Origin: Pseudomonas entomophila
GTDB lineage: Bacteria > Pseudomonadota > Gammaproteobacteria > Pseudomonadales > Pseudomonadaceae
Direction of reading: 5' to 3'
NCBI RefSeq assembly: GCF_029193575.1
Contig: NZ_JARGCS010000036.1
Span: 186,001 to 250,000 of the forward strand
Length of the DNA: 64,000 nt
A model generated the notes under the pieces. The model ran no database searches. It was not told the DNA's origin and saw only the letters and a list, made by a program, of their open reading frames with translations. Each line of letters opens with the position of its first letter. The stretch's first letter is position 1. Made by a program: the position numbers and the translations under genes. Positions 1-8,537 of the stretch are shown here, piece by piece.

Positions 1-443
1 TCGCGGGCCTGGCGCATACCGGTGAGCACGCTGGCCAGGTCGCCACCGCGAGCAATGCGCCGGAACATGACGGGGTCGAGGGTATCGAGGGAAATATTGA
101 GGCGCTGGATACCAGCGGCGCGTAGCAAGGGCAACTTGCGTGACAGCAACTGCCCGTTGGTGGTTAGGCTGATGTCCTTCAGGCCCAACCCGGTGACTCC
201 GGCAAGGAAGCCTTCAAGCCGAGGGCTGATCAGCGGCTCGCCGCCGGTGATACGCAGCTGCTCGACCCCCGCCGCCTCGACCAGGTAGGCCACGCCACGG
301 GCCAAGGCCTCTGCGGACAACTCGTCGTGGGCCGCCACCAGGCGCTTGCCGTCTGGTACGCAGTAGGTACACGCGTAGTTGCAGGCAGCCGTCAGGCTGA
401 CACGCAGGTTGCGAAAACGCCTACCTTGACGATCGACGATCAT
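1..443 (-). CDS. moaA: GTP 3',8-cyclase MoaA, 3' part cut by window edge
   Basis: Radical SAM enzyme that converts GTP to 3',8-cyclo-GTP, the first step of molybdenum cofactor synthesis in the cytoplasm. The reverse-strand frame starts at ATG 443 with MIVDRQGRRFRNLRVSLTAA and then the radical-SAM cluster motif CNYACTYC (CxxxCxxC), followed by the SAM-binding ITGGEP motif and NISLDTL. About 147 residues are visible of a family usually about 330 long; the C-terminal half, with the second FeS cluster and GTP site, lies outside the window. The gene reads leftward, 130 bp beyond the TetR gene. The family is clear; which moaA paralogue this is cannot be told. Confidence 0.95.
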   Translation of the reverse strand, partial: MIVDRQGRRFRNLRVSLTAACNYACTYCVPDGKRLVAAHDELSAEALARGVAYLVEAAGVEQLRITGGEPLISPRLEGFLAGVTGLGLKDISLTTNGQLLSRKLPLLRAAGIQRLNISLDTLDPVMFRRIARGGDLASVLTGMRQAR

Positions 444-476
444 GGGAAGACTCCGGCATGAAAAGAAACGAGCCGG

Positions 477-505
477 CAAAACCTGACTTAAAAATCAGGT
501 TTTTG
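477..505. terminator. hairpin between TetR gene and moaA
   Basis: AACCTGA and TCAGGTT form a stem around an A-rich loop, with four or five T on either side. It could act as a weak terminator or as part of the moaA leader. Confidence 0.45.
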
Positions 506-538
506 CAAGTCTTGCTGCCGAAGTCTTGAAGCACACAA

Positions 539-561
539 GGCTCGCCCGACGCGGGCGAGCC
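539..561 (-). terminator. probable terminator of the TetR gene
   Basis: GGCTCGCCCG pairs perfectly with CGGGCGAGCC, 13 bp after the TetR stop codon in the direction of transcription. The T-tract after it is poor. Confidence 0.5.
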
Positions 562-573
562 CTTCGAGCGGCT

Positions 574-1209
574 TTAGTTCGCGGGTTCCGGGTCGCGCTT
601 GCGCTTGTTGCCCATGCGCACGCCAATATCCATGAGGAACTGGAAGAAGCCTTCCTGATCCTCCAGAACGTTACTCCAGAACGGCGAGTGGTACAGCGCC
701 ACGGCGCCATGTACCAAGGCCCAGGCGGCGCAGTAGTGGAAGTACGGCGGCACGTCCTCGAGCTTACCTTCGCTGATCCGTCCCTTGATCAACTGGGTCA
801 GGCGGTCGAAGTTGGAGGCGCGGATACGGTGCAGTTCCTCGACCATCTCCGGCACTTGGTTGCCCTTGACCACCTTTTCTTCCAGACGGTCGAACAGGCG
901 GTAGCGCTGCGGGTCGCGCATGCGGAACTCGAAGTAGGCGCGCGACAGGGCTTCCTTGTCGCGGTCGACGTCGGCCGAGTGCAGCAACGCGTTCAGGTCG
1001 CGCTCGTAGTCGAGCATCAGGCGGAGATAGATCTCGGCCTTGGACTTGAAGTGCTTGTAGATCGTGCCTTTGCCGATGCCGACGGCGTCGGCGATCATCT
1101 CGACGGTGACACTGTCTTCGCCCTGCTCGAGGAACAGCTTGAGCGCGGTATCGAGGATCTCTTGTTCGCGGCGACGAAACTCACGGACCTTACGAGGTTC
1201 TTTCTGCAT
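574..1209 (-). CDS. TetR/AcrR family transcriptional regulator
   Basis: A 211-residue one-component repressor. An N-terminal helix-turn-helix covers roughly residues 20-65 (EQILDTALKLFLEQG, VEMIADAVGIGKGTIYKHF), followed by a helical ligand-binding half without recognisable ligand residues. The frame is open much further upstream (to 1656), but that part runs antisense to the aminotransferase, so ATG 1209 (MQKEPRKVREF) is taken as the start. It diverges from the aminotransferase across a 72-bp gap that must hold both promoters, so it may control itself and that neighbour. From memory, P. aeruginosa also has a TetR gene at this place near tatD. Ligand and targets are unknown. Confidence 0.9.
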   Translation of the reverse strand: MQKEPRKVREFRRREQEILDTALKLFLEQGEDSVTVEMIADAVGIGKGTIYKHFKSKAEIYLRLMLDYERDLNALLHSADVDRDKEALSRAYFEFRMRDPQRYRLFDRLEEKVVKGNQVPEMVEELHRIRASNFDRLTQLIKGRISEGKLEDVPPYFHYCAAWALVHGAVALYHSPFWSNVLEDQEGFFQFLMDIGVRMGNKRKRDPEPAN

Positions 1210-1281
1210 AGGAAGGACTGGATGACAATCGAAGCGGATTATTATGCCTAACTTGCGGCAAATTGCACGGAACATCCAACC

Positions 1282-2415
1282 ATGTCTATGTTTCATGATG
1301 AGTTCGACCTGGCGCCTGGCCTGTGCTACCTGAACCACGCGGCCATCGCGCCCTGGCCCAAGCGCACCGCCGACGCCGTGGCGCGCTTCGCCCGCGACAA
1401 CGTTTGCGTAGGGGCCAGCGACTACCCAACCTGGCTGGCGACCGAGCGTCGCTTGCGCGAACGCCTGGCAAGGTTGATCAATGCACCGTCCTTCGGCGAT
1501 ATCGCCCTGGTCAAGAACACGTCCGAAGCATTGTCGCTCGTTGCCTTCGGCCTTTCCTGGCAAGCGGGCGACCAAGTGGTGACGAGCGACGAGGAGTTTC
1601 CCTCCAACCGCGTGGTCTGGGAGGCGCTGGCCGAACAAGGCGTGCAGGTGATCCAAGTACGCCTGGCCGGGGATGACCCGGAAGGAGACCTGCTCGCCGC
1701 CTGTGGCGCACGCACCCGCCTGCTGACGGTGAGCGCGGTGCAGTATGCCAGCGGCCTGCGCCTGGATTTGGCCCGACTGGGAAAGGCCTGCCGGTCAAGA
1801 GGTGTACTGTTCTGCATAGACGCCATCCAACAGGTCGGCGCCCTGCCCTTCGACGTGCAAGCCTATGAGTGCGACTTCGCCATGGCCGACGGCCATAAGT
1901 GGATGCTAGGCCCCGAAGGGCTAGGTTTTTTCTACTGCCGCGCGTCGTTCAGACCACATTTGAAGCTGCACGCCTATGGCTGGCACATGCTCGAACAGCT
2001 GGGCGACTTCGAAAGACGCCAGTGGCAGCCAGCGCGAAGCGCGCGACGCTTCGAGTGCGGCAGCCCGAACATGCTGGGTGCCTGCGCACTGGAAGCCAGC
2101 CTGTCGCTACTGGAAGAGGTGGGAATGGAAACCGTCGCGCGCGAGCTGAATGGGCGCGTCGAGCAACTGCTCCAAGGGCTCGCCAAGATTCCCGGCGTCG
2201 AGCTACTCAGCCCTCGGGAGCCTCAGCGCCGAGCGGGGATCATCACCTTTGCGATCAACGGTCAGGACAGTGCGCAGGTGTATCAGTTGCTCAGCGAGCA
2301 ACGGGTGGTCTGCGCGCGGCGCAGTGGTGGTGTGCGGCTTTCACCGCATTTCCATACCGATGAGCGCTTGATTGACGAGACATTACAGAAAATCCGCCGC
2401 ATTGCCATGCTTTGA
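1282..2415 (+). CDS. class V aminotransferase (PLP-dependent)
   Basis: A 377-residue fold-type I PLP enzyme of the class V aminotransferase / cysteine desulfurase-like group. It begins with CYLNHAAIAPWPKRT, typical of the group, and has the Schiff-base lysine in DGHKWMLGPEGLGFFY (about residue 205). KNTSEAL near residue 75 is the phosphate-binding region, and the C-terminal small domain ends with the conserved RLSPHF. No cysteine-containing active-site loop like that of IscS or SufS is evident, so cysteine desulfuration is unlikely; kynureninase-like or isopenicillin N epimerase-like relatives are possible. The substrate cannot be assigned. It is divergent from the TetR gene and followed by a small RNA gene. 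Confidence 0.85.
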   Translation: MSMFHDEFDLAPGLCYLNHAAIAPWPKRTADAVARFARDNVCVGASDYPTWLATERRLRERLARLINAPSFGDIALVKNTSEALSLVAFGLSWQAGDQVVTSDEEFPSNRVVWEALAEQGVQVIQVRLAGDDPEGDLLAACGARTRLLTVSAVQYASGLRLDLARLGKACRSRGVLFCIDAIQQVGALPFDVQAYECDFAMADGHKWMLGPEGLGFFYCRASFRPHLKLHAYGWHMLEQLGDFERRQWQPARSARRFECGSPNMLGACALEASLSLLEEVGMETVARELNGRVEQLLQGLAKIPGVELLSPREPQRRAGIITFAINGQDSAQVYQLLSEQRVVCARRSGGVRLSPHFHTDERLIDETLQKIRRIAML

Positions 2416-2492
2416 GTCCCAACGGGGTGCGCGCGTATTCCAAATCTGTTTAAAAAACGACCAACTGTCGCTGGCACTGCGCCAAACCTGGC

Positions 2493-2500
2493 CAATACTT
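2493..2500 (+). promoter_or_regulatory. sigma-S type -10 element of the RgsA-like RNA
   Basis: CAATACTT matches the RpoS extended -10 consensus CTATACTT at seven of eight positions and has no convincing -35 box, as expected for sigma-S promoters. Start of transcription is predicted near 2507. Confidence 0.6.
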
Positions 2501-2506
2501 GAAGTG

Positions 2507-2624
2507 TTGGCGCGGCGCATCCCCCCAAGTGGCGCGCCGATAAAGGTGCCCAGGGACCGCGTGCCTTTGTTTTACTCCTAATGGTCTTAACCCGGATTCC
2601 TCCCCCAGAACCCGGGTTTTTTTT
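2507..2624 (+). ncRNA. rgsA: probable RgsA (P16) small regulatory RNA
   Basis: There is no protein gene between the aminotransferase stop and tatD, but the interval holds a complete small transcription unit: a sigma-S type -10 box, about 118 transcribed nt, and a strong Rho-independent terminator. In P. aeruginosa the RpoS- and Gac-dependent RNA RgsA (P16), about 120 nt, lies beside tatD. The position, size, promoter type and end agree with that, so this is very likely its orthologue. RgsA is Hfq-associated and linked to stationary phase and peroxide tolerance. The identification rests on synteny and architecture, not on an alignment. Confidence 0.75.
2589..2624 (+). terminator. Rho-independent terminator of the RgsA-like RNA
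   Basis: AACCCGG (2589-2595) pairs with CCGGGTT (2612-2618), and eight T follow from 2617. The loop is C-rich. Confidence 0.85.
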
Positions 2625-2690
2625 GTTCGCACCCCCTGGCGCCGCCCCCATTGCGGAGCAAACCCGCCGAGGGATACGGCGTCTTTGGGT

Positions 2691-3473
2691 TCAGGCCACA
2701 CGGGCCAGGGGGAACAGCCGCTTGAAGTTGCCGGTAGTCTGCTCGGCCAACTGCGCGTAGCTTACCCCGCGCAGCGAAGCGATGTACTCGGCCACCTCCC
2801 GCACGTACTGCGGCAGGTTCGGCTTGCCACGGTGTGGAATCGGCGCCAGGTACGGGGAATCGGTCTCCACCAGCAACCGATCGGCCGGCACCTGGCGGGC
2901 CACCTCGCGCAGGGCGTCGGCATTGCGAAAAGTGACAATGCCCGAGAGCGAGATGTAATACCCCAGGTCCAGCGCAGCTCGGGCCATGTCCCAGTCTTCA
3001 GTGAAGCAGTGCAACACGCCGGCCTGGGGCAGGTTGGCCTCACGCAGCAGCGCCAGGGTATCGGCACGCGCCGCACGGGTGTGCACGATCACCGGCTTGC
3101 CGGTCTGACGCGACGCTTCAAGGTGCAGGCGGAAGGACGCCTGCTGCAATTCGGCGGCTTCAGGCTCGTAGTGGTAGTCCAGCCCGGTCTCGCCAATGGC
3201 CACCACGTGTGGGTGGGCCAGCTCGTGCAGCAGCCACTCCAGCGCCGGGGCCTCGCCAGGCGCCAGGTCGAGTGGGTGAATACCCACCGAGCAATCCACG
3301 TCTGGGTACTGATCGCTCAGGGCTTTTACCGCCCCGGCGTTGTCGGCACTGACGCCGATGCACAGGAAATGCCCAACCCCGCGCTCGCGCGCGGCCTGCA
3401 GGGCGGCTTCGAGCGAGCCGCCATGTGCACTGAGATCAAGACGGTCGAGGTGGCAGTGGGAATCTACGAGCAT
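2691..3473 (-). CDS. tatD: TatD family metal-dependent hydrolase
   Basis: A 260-residue TIM-barrel metal-dependent deoxyribonuclease-like protein of the amidohydrolase superfamily, probably cytoplasmic. It shows the metal motifs DSHCHLD at the N-terminus, GETGLDYHY near residue 90, PVIVHTRAA and GVLHCFTEDW, and the late ETDSPYLAP motif, all in order and at normal family length. ATG 3473 (MLVDSHCHLD) is chosen over an in-frame ATG at 3488, because family members start right at this motif. It lies 36 bp behind holB in the same direction. In P. aeruginosa, pilZ sits between these two genes; here it is missing. Confidence 0.93.
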   Translation of the reverse strand: MLVDSHCHLDRLDLSAHGGSLEAALQAARERGVGHFLCIGVSADNAGAVKALSDQYPDVDCSVGIHPLDLAPGEAPALEWLLHELAHPHVVAIGETGLDYHYEPEAAELQQASFRLHLEASRQTGKPVIVHTRAARADTLALLREANLPQAGVLHCFTEDWDMARAALDLGYYISLSGIVTFRNADALREVARQVPADRLLVETDSPYLAPIPHRGKPNLPQYVREVAEYIASLRGVSYAQLAEQTTGNFKRLFPLARVA

Positions 3474-3509
3474 GGGATGAAAACACACAGAAAATGAACG
3501 GTAGGGAAA

Positions 3510-4496
3510 TCAGCGAGCCCCGGGCAACTGCACCCAGTGGGCCAGCAGCGCCTCCAGCAACAGCACGCGGTTGAGGTTGGCTTTGGCCAGCACCTTCTGG
3601 CGCTGCTCGAGGATCCACGCCTGGACCTCCAGCACCTTCGCCTGGCGGCTTTTCTGCGCCAGGTATTGCAGCACCTTGCGCATGTCGCCCAAGCCTAGCC
3701 CCTCTTCGTCCTGGGTCAATTGGTAGCGCAGGATCAAGTGCGACCAATCGCAGAACCAGTCGAACAGCAGCACCAGCGGCACCGCGCTCCACGCCTCGGC
3801 CAACTGGCTCGGCGACTGTTGCTGCTTGAGCAGCTTCTTAACGCCGTCGGTGACCAGCGCACGTTGCTCGCGCACCCCCTGGGCCTGCAAGCTGACGGCC
3901 ATCAGCGGCGAGCCAGCGGCCAGGCTCAGCAGTTCACTGCGCTCGGCCTCGGCGCATTCCGACAGCGCCGTCGCCAGCCAGTCCTGGCTCTGGGCAAGGC
4001 TCGGCTGCGGGCAGGCCACCTGCTGACAACGGCTCTTGATGGTGGGCAGCAACCGGCTCGGCTGGTGGCTGACCAACAGCAGCACGGTGTCACCGGACGG
4101 TTCCTCAAGGCTCTTGAGCAAAGCATTCGCAGCGTTGATATTCATCGCCTCGACCGGCTCGATCAACACCACCTTGCGCCCGCCCAACTGCGCGGTTTGC
4201 ACGACGAAGGCAACCAGCTCGCGGACTTGGTCGATCTTGATCGGCTTGTCGACCTCTTCCGGCTCCAGCACGAAGTTGTCCGGGTGGCTACCCGCCTTGA
4301 GCAGCAAGCACGACTTGCACTGGCCGCAGGCCTCCAGGCCGCTAGGCTGCTGGCATAACAGGCGGGCCATCAGGCGCTCGGCCAAGGCCCGCTTACCGAT
4401 GCCCTGTGGCCCGTGCAACAGGTAGGCATGGGCATGCTGGGCGCGCCCGGCCAATTGCTGCCAGAGCGCCTGCTGCCAGGGGAAGGCTTCAGCCAC
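3510..4496 (-). CDS. holB: DNA polymerase III subunit delta'
   Basis: Clamp-loader subunit delta', part of the gamma complex that opens the beta clamp during replication. 328 residues, normal for the genus. An AAA+ fold starts with YLLHGPQGIGKRALAERL (residues 25-42), then a zinc module with CGQCKSC, a Walker B-like region VVLIEPVEAMN and the SRC motif (IKSRCQQV). The start is GTG 4496 (VAEAFPWQQALW), which overlaps the tmk stop by 8 nt, so translation is probably coupled. Earlier in-frame starts would lie deep inside tmk. Confidence 0.95.
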   Translation of the reverse strand: MAEAFPWQQALWQQLAGRAQHAHAYLLHGPQGIGKRALAERLMARLLCQQPSGLEACGQCKSCLLLKAGSHPDNFVLEPEEVDKPIKIDQVRELVAFVVQTAQLGGRKVVLIEPVEAMNINAANALLKSLEEPSGDTVLLLVSHQPSRLLPTIKSRCQQVACPQPSLAQSQDWLATALSECAEAERSELLSLAAGSPLMAVSLQAQGVREQRALVTDGVKKLLKQQQSPSQLAEAWSAVPLVLLFDWFCDWSHLILRYQLTQDEEGLGLGDMRKVLQYLAQKSRQAKVLEVQAWILEQRQKVLAKANLNRVLLLEALLAHWVQLPGAR

Positions 4497-5127
4497 GGCA
4501 ACGCTCCAGAATGCCCGGCAACAAAGCGTCGATGGCGCGCTGCACGGCGTCCAGTGGCTGTGCGGCATCCAGCAAGTGGTAGCGCTGCGGTTGGCCGGCG
4601 GCGCGTTGCAGGTAGGCCTGGCGCACCGCCTCGAAGAATGCCTGGCCTTCCTGTTCGAAGCGATCCAGGCGGCCTCGGGCGGCGGCGCGAGCCAGACCGA
4701 CTTCAACGGGCAGGTCGAAGACCAGAGTGAGGTCCGGGCGCAGTTCGCCTTGGACGAAGGCCTCCAAGGTGGCGATACGCTCCACGGGCAGGCCACGGCC
4801 ACCCCCCTGATAGGCATAGGTGGCGTCGGTGAAACGGTCGCACAGCACCACCGCCCCACGTGCCAGGGCCGGTCGGATGACGCCAGCCAGGTGCTGGGCG
4901 CGCGCGGCGAACATCAGCAGCAGCTCGGTATCGACAGCCATGGTTTCGTCGCTGGGGGCCAACAATAGCTCGCGGATGCGCTCGGCCAGTGGCGTGCCGC
5001 CGGGCTCTCGGGTCAGCACTACATCCAGGCCCTGCTCGCGCAGGCGTGCGGCCAGGTACTCACGGTTGGTGCTCTTGCCCGCGCCTTCGGGGCCTTCGAG
5101 GGTAATGAACAAGCCGCTCACAGGCAT
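4489..5127 (-). CDS. tmk: thymidylate kinase
   Basis: Phosphorylates dTMP to dTDP for DNA synthesis. The 212 residues have the P-loop GPEGAGKST (11-19), the DRx motif CDRFTDATYAYQGGGRGL near residue 95, and a LID region rich in arginine (RAAARGRLDRFE). ATG 5127 follows the mltG stop by 3 bp; an internal GTG two codons later (VSGLFITLEG) is the other plausible start. The gene is in the leftward run mltG-tmk-holB-tatD. Confidence 0.95.
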   Translation of the reverse strand: MPVSGLFITLEGPEGAGKSTNREYLAARLREQGLDVVLTREPGGTPLAERIRELLLAPSDETMAVDTELLLMFAARAQHLAGVIRPALARGAVVLCDRFTDATYAYQGGGRGLPVERIATLEAFVQGELRPDLTLVFDLPVEVGLARAAARGRLDRFEQEGQAFFEAVRQAYLQRAAGQPQRYHLLDAAQPLDAVQRAIDALLPGILERCRG

Positions 5128-5130
5128 TCC

Positions 5131-6315
5131 TTACTGTCGTTCAGTGGGCGCCGGCCCATCGGCCGGCACGGGTTCGTTGGCGGGCGCGGCAGGCTCGGCG
5201 GCCTCGGGGGAGGCTTGCGGGTCAGCTCCGGGAGCGGCCTCGAGCGGCGGCTCTGCCTGCTGCCCTGTCTCGGGCTGCGCCTGCGGCGCCGGGCTGGAGC
5301 GATAGTCGGCGCGGCGCTTGAGCTGGAACTCGCGCACCGCACTGTTGTGGTCGTCGAGGTCGTTGGAGAACACGTGGCTGCCATCGCCACGGGCAACGAA
5401 ATACAAGCTGGTGCCATTGGACGGGTTCAGCGCCGCATGGATAGCCTCACGGCCGACCATGGCGATAGGCGTCGGCGGCAAGCCGGTCATGGTGTAGGTG
5501 TTGTAGGGGGTCGGCTCACGCAGGTCGGCGCGAGTGATCCTGCCGTTGTAGCGCTCGCCCATGCCATAGATCACCGTCGGGTCGGTCTGCAGCATCATGC
5601 CCAGGCGCATGCGGCGCACGAACACGCCGGCGATCTGGCCACGCTCCTGGGGAATGCCGGTCTCCTTCTCCACCAGAGAGGCCATGATCAACGCCTGGTA
5701 GGGGTCGCGGTACGGCAGGTCGGTGACACGTTCGGCCCACTCCTTGGCCAATACCTCCTCCAGGCGCATGTAGGCCTGCTGCAGCAACTCGACGTCACTC
5801 ATGCCACGCACGAAGCGGTAGGTATCAGGGAAGAAGCGCCCCTCGGGGAACACACCGGTGTGGCCGAGCTTGTCCATCACTTCACTGTCGGACAAGCCGC
5901 CCAGGGTGTGCTTGAGTTTCTCATGCTTGGCGACAGCGGCGCGCACCTGGCGGAAGGTCCAGCCCTCCACCAAGGTCAGGTTGTACTGCACCACATCGCC
6001 ACGACGCCAAGCCTCGAACAACTCCTGCACGGTCATGCCCGGGGTCAGGCGATACTCGCCAGTGTGCAGCGCCGTGCCGGCCATGTTGAAGCGCCAGTAA
6101 AGGCGCAGCCAGAAGGCGTCCTCGAGCAGGCCTTCGCTTTGCATGCGGTAGAACATGCGGTTCGGATTGGTGCCGTTGGGCACGTCGAGCAGGCGCTCCT
6201 GTGCCACTTGCAGCGGCTGCTCCAGGACCGAGTTAACCTTCCAGGCCGACCAGCCCAGTGCCAGGCCGGCCAGGATCAACCCCATTTCCAGCAGCAGCAG
6301 GAATTTGCGTCTCAC
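5131..6315 (-). CDS. mltG: endolytic murein transglycosylase MltG
   Basis: Inner-membrane lytic transglycosylase (YceG family) that cleaves nascent glycan strands and sets their length. GTG 6315 gives 394 residues starting VRRKFLLLLEMG, with one transmembrane helix at about 8-28 and a LysM-like and catalytic periplasmic region. The catalytic glutamate is expected in SLVEKETGIPQER. A proline/alanine/glutamate-rich tail of about 50 residues ends the protein and looks disordered. TTG 6345 is an alternative start but would lie inside pabC; GTG 6315 starts 4 nt after the pabC stop. Confidence 0.93.
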   Translation of the reverse strand: MRRKFLLLLEMGLILAGLALGWSAWKVNSVLEQPLQVAQERLLDVPNGTNPNRMFYRMQSEGLLEDAFWLRLYWRFNMAGTALHTGEYRLTPGMTVQELFEAWRRGDVVQYNLTLVEGWTFRQVRAAVAKHEKLKHTLGGLSDSEVMDKLGHTGVFPEGRFFPDTYRFVRGMSDVELLQQAYMRLEEVLAKEWAERVTDLPYRDPYQALIMASLVEKETGIPQERGQIAGVFVRRMRLGMMLQTDPTVIYGMGERYNGRITRADLREPTPYNTYTMTGLPPTPIAMVGREAIHAALNPSNGTSLYFVARGDGSHVFSNDLDDHNSAVREFQLKRRADYRSSPAPQAQPETGQQAEPPLEAAPGADPQASPEAAEPAAPANEPVPADGPAPTERQ

Positions 6316-6319
6316 GAAT

Positions 6320-7141
6320 TCAGGTATCCAGTAACGTACAGGCAACGGCCTGCAGTTTACGGGTGAGCGGCCCTGCCGGCCAGTTCAGGTTCAGCTCGGC
6401 AAACACGCGCACCGGCCAGATGCCATACACGCTGTTGCACAGGAACACTTCCTCGGCCTGCTCCAGGTCGGCCTGCTCCAAGTCGCGAACTTGCACGCCG
6501 ATGCCGAGCCGAGGCACTTGCTCCAGCAATGCCGCACGCATTACACCGGCCACACCGCAACGGCTCAGGTCCGCAGTCAGCAACATGCCGTCACGAATCA
6601 GGAACAGGTTGCTGTACACCCCCTCGATCAACCGCCCATGCATGTCGCGCATCAACCCTTCGGCATGCTCGCCGCCCTGCCACTCGGCGCGGGCCAGCAC
6701 TTGTTCGAGGCGATTGAGGTGTTTGAGCCCGGCCAGCAGTGGTTGTTCCGCGAGACGGGTCTTGCAGGCGAACAGGCTGACACCCTGCTCGGCATTGGCA
6801 GCGGGATAGGCGGGCAAAGGTGCGCCTTGGAGGATGCGCCGGGCGATTGCACCGGGGGCCGGCGCGTAGCCGCGTGGGCTATCGCCACGGGTGACAACCA
6901 ATTTCGCCACGCCCTCGCCGAGTTGACTGGCAAAACGCAAGAGCTCGTCGCGGACCAAAGGTATGTCGGCCTCGATTGCCAGGCGCTGGCAACCCAGCGC
7001 CAGACGTTCGAGGTGGTACGACAGCAAGCTTGGCCTACCGCCGTGGACGGCAATGGTCTCGAACAGGCCATCGCCGTAGGCCAGCCCCCGGTTCTGCAGG
7101 TTGACCGCAGTGGCGGGCTGGCCATCGATCCAGCTGTGCAT
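6320..7141 (-). CDS. pabC: aminodeoxychorismate lyase
   Basis: PLP enzyme of fold type IV that splits 4-amino-4-deoxychorismate into p-aminobenzoate and pyruvate in folate synthesis. 273 residues. It has the class IV pattern NRGLAYGDGLFETI (18-31), the lysine in VAKLVVTRGDS-type context, and late motifs LNRLEQVLA, EGVYSNLFLI and EVFLCNSVYGIWPV. ATG 7141 shares one base with the fabF stop (TGATG), a sign of translational coupling. The order fabF-pabC-mltG-tmk-holB is common in gammaproteobacteria. Confidence 0.95.
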   Translation of the reverse strand: MHSWIDGQPATAVNLQNRGLAYGDGLFETIAVHGGRPSLLSYHLERLALGCQRLAIEADIPLVRDELLRFASQLGEGVAKLVVTRGDSPRGYAPAPGAIARRILQGAPLPAYPAANAEQGVSLFACKTRLAEQPLLAGLKHLNRLEQVLARAEWQGGEHAEGLMRDMHGRLIEGVYSNLFLIRDGMLLTADLSRCGVAGVMRAALLEQVPRLGIGVQVRDLEQADLEQAEEVFLCNSVYGIWPVRVFAELNLNWPAGPLTRKLQAVACTLLDT

Positions 7142-8385
7142 CAACCGGCGAACCGGCGGAACACCAGCGAACCGTTGGTGCCGCCAAAGCCAAAGGAGTT
7201 GGACAACACCACGTCGATCGGCATGCTGCGCGCCTGGTGCGGCACGAAGTCCAGGTCGCAGCCTTCGTCCGGCTCGTCCAGGTTGATGGTGGGCGGCGCC
7301 ATCTGGCTGTTGATCGCCAGCACACTGAAGATGGCTTCCACCGCACCCGCGGCGCCCAGCAGGTGGCCGGTCATGGACTTGGTCGAGCTGACCGCCAGCT
7401 TGTAGGCATGTTCGCCGAACACCCGCTTGATCGCGGCCACTTCGGCCACATCGCCTGCGGGGGTCGAAGTGCCATGGGCATTGATGTAGCTGACGTCTTC
7501 CGGCTGGATACCGGCATCGCGCAAGGCGTTGACCATGCAGCGGGCAGCACCTTCACCGGTCTCGGGCGGCGATGTCATGTGGAACGCGTCGCCGCTCATG
7601 CCGAAGCCAACCAGCTCGGCATAGATGGTCGCGCCGCGGGCCTTGGCATGCTCCAGCTCTTCGAGCACCAGGGCACCGGCGCCGTCGGAGAGCACGAAGC
7701 CGTCACGGCCCTTATCCCACGGGCGGCTGGCCCGGGTCGGCTCGTCATTGCGGGTCGACAGTGCCCGGGAAGCACCAAAGCCGCCCATACCCAGGCCGCA
7801 AGCGGCCATCTCGGCACCGCCGGCAATCATCACGTCGGCTTCGCCGTAGGCGATGTTGCGCGCGGCCATGCCAATGCAGTGAGTACCGGTGGTGCAGGCA
7901 GTGGCGATGGCATAGTTCGGCCCCTGCAGGCCCAGGTGGATCGACAGGAAGCCGGAGATCATGTTGATGATCGACCCCGGCACGAAGAACGGCGAGATAC
8001 GCCGCGGGCCTTGCTCATGCAGGGTCCGGCTGGTTTCCTCGATGTTGGTCAAGCCGCCGATGCCCGAGCCCATGGCCACGCCAATGCGCTCACGGTTGGC
8101 GTCGGTGACCTCCAGGCCGGCGTTGCGCACCGCCTGGAACCCGGCCGCCAGGCCGTACTGAATGAACAGGTCGAGCTTGCGGGCCTCCTTGGCCGACAGA
8201 TACTGCTCGACCTCGAAGCCTTTCACCGAGCCGCCAAAACGGGTGGAGTAGGCAGACAGGTCCGTATGCTCGATAGGACCGATGCCACTGCGGCCAGCCA
8301 GAATGCCCTGCCAGGTGCTGGGCACATCGGTACCCAGTGGCGACAGCATACCCATACCAGTGACCACGACGCGTCTACGCGACAC
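7141..8385 (-). CDS. fabF: beta-ketoacyl-ACP synthase II
   Basis: Condensing enzyme that elongates acyl-ACP with malonyl-ACP. 414 residues with thiolase fold. The catalytic cysteine lies in ATACTTGTHC (C164), and the two catalytic histidines lie in NAHGTSTPAGD and MTGHLLGAAGA. The start is GTG 8385 (VSRRRVVVTGMG), preceded by a good AGGAG ribosome site. It lies downstream of acpP, separated by a strong hairpin that would attenuate read-through. Confidence 0.97.
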   Translation of the reverse strand: MSRRRVVVTGMGMLSPLGTDVPSTWQGILAGRSGIGPIEHTDLSAYSTRFGGSVKGFEVEQYLSAKEARKLDLFIQYGLAAGFQAVRNAGLEVTDANRERIGVAMGSGIGGLTNIEETSRTLHEQGPRRISPFFVPGSIINMISGFLSIHLGLQGPNYAIATACTTGTHCIGMAARNIAYGEADVMIAGGAEMAACGLGMGGFGASRALSTRNDEPTRASRPWDKGRDGFVLSDGAGALVLEELEHAKARGATIYAELVGFGMSGDAFHMTSPPETGEGAARCMVNALRDAGIQPEDVSYINAHGTSTPAGDVAEVAAIKRVFGEHAYKLAVSSTKSMTGHLLGAAGAVEAIFSVLAINSQMAPPTINLDEPDEGCDLDFVPHQARSMPIDVVLSNSFGFGGTNGSLVFRRFAG

Positions 8386-8473
8386 AGTACTCTCCTCTTC
8401 TCATATCAGGGTTTCTTGCCATGGCATTCACGATGGCGAATGACATCGCAACAAGCCCCGGCTCTCGCAAAGA

Positions 8474-8508
8474 AAAAACCGCACGCCGGCAAAGGCAGTG
8501 CGGTTTTT
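8474..8508 (-). terminator. terminator or attenuator between acpP and fabF
   Basis: AAAAACCGCAC pairs with GTGCGGTTTTT, with A/T runs on both sides. Read leftward it ends the acpP message and probably limits transcription into fabF, which fits the high level of ACP that cells need. Confidence 0.85.
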
Positions 8509-8537
8509 CCCGACAAGAAGCGTCGACTGCTTACGTC

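Noticed and set aside
1210..1656. Long N-terminal extension of the TetR regulator
   Set aside because: It is antisense to the aminotransferase gene and would place 149 unrelated residues before the DNA-binding domain.
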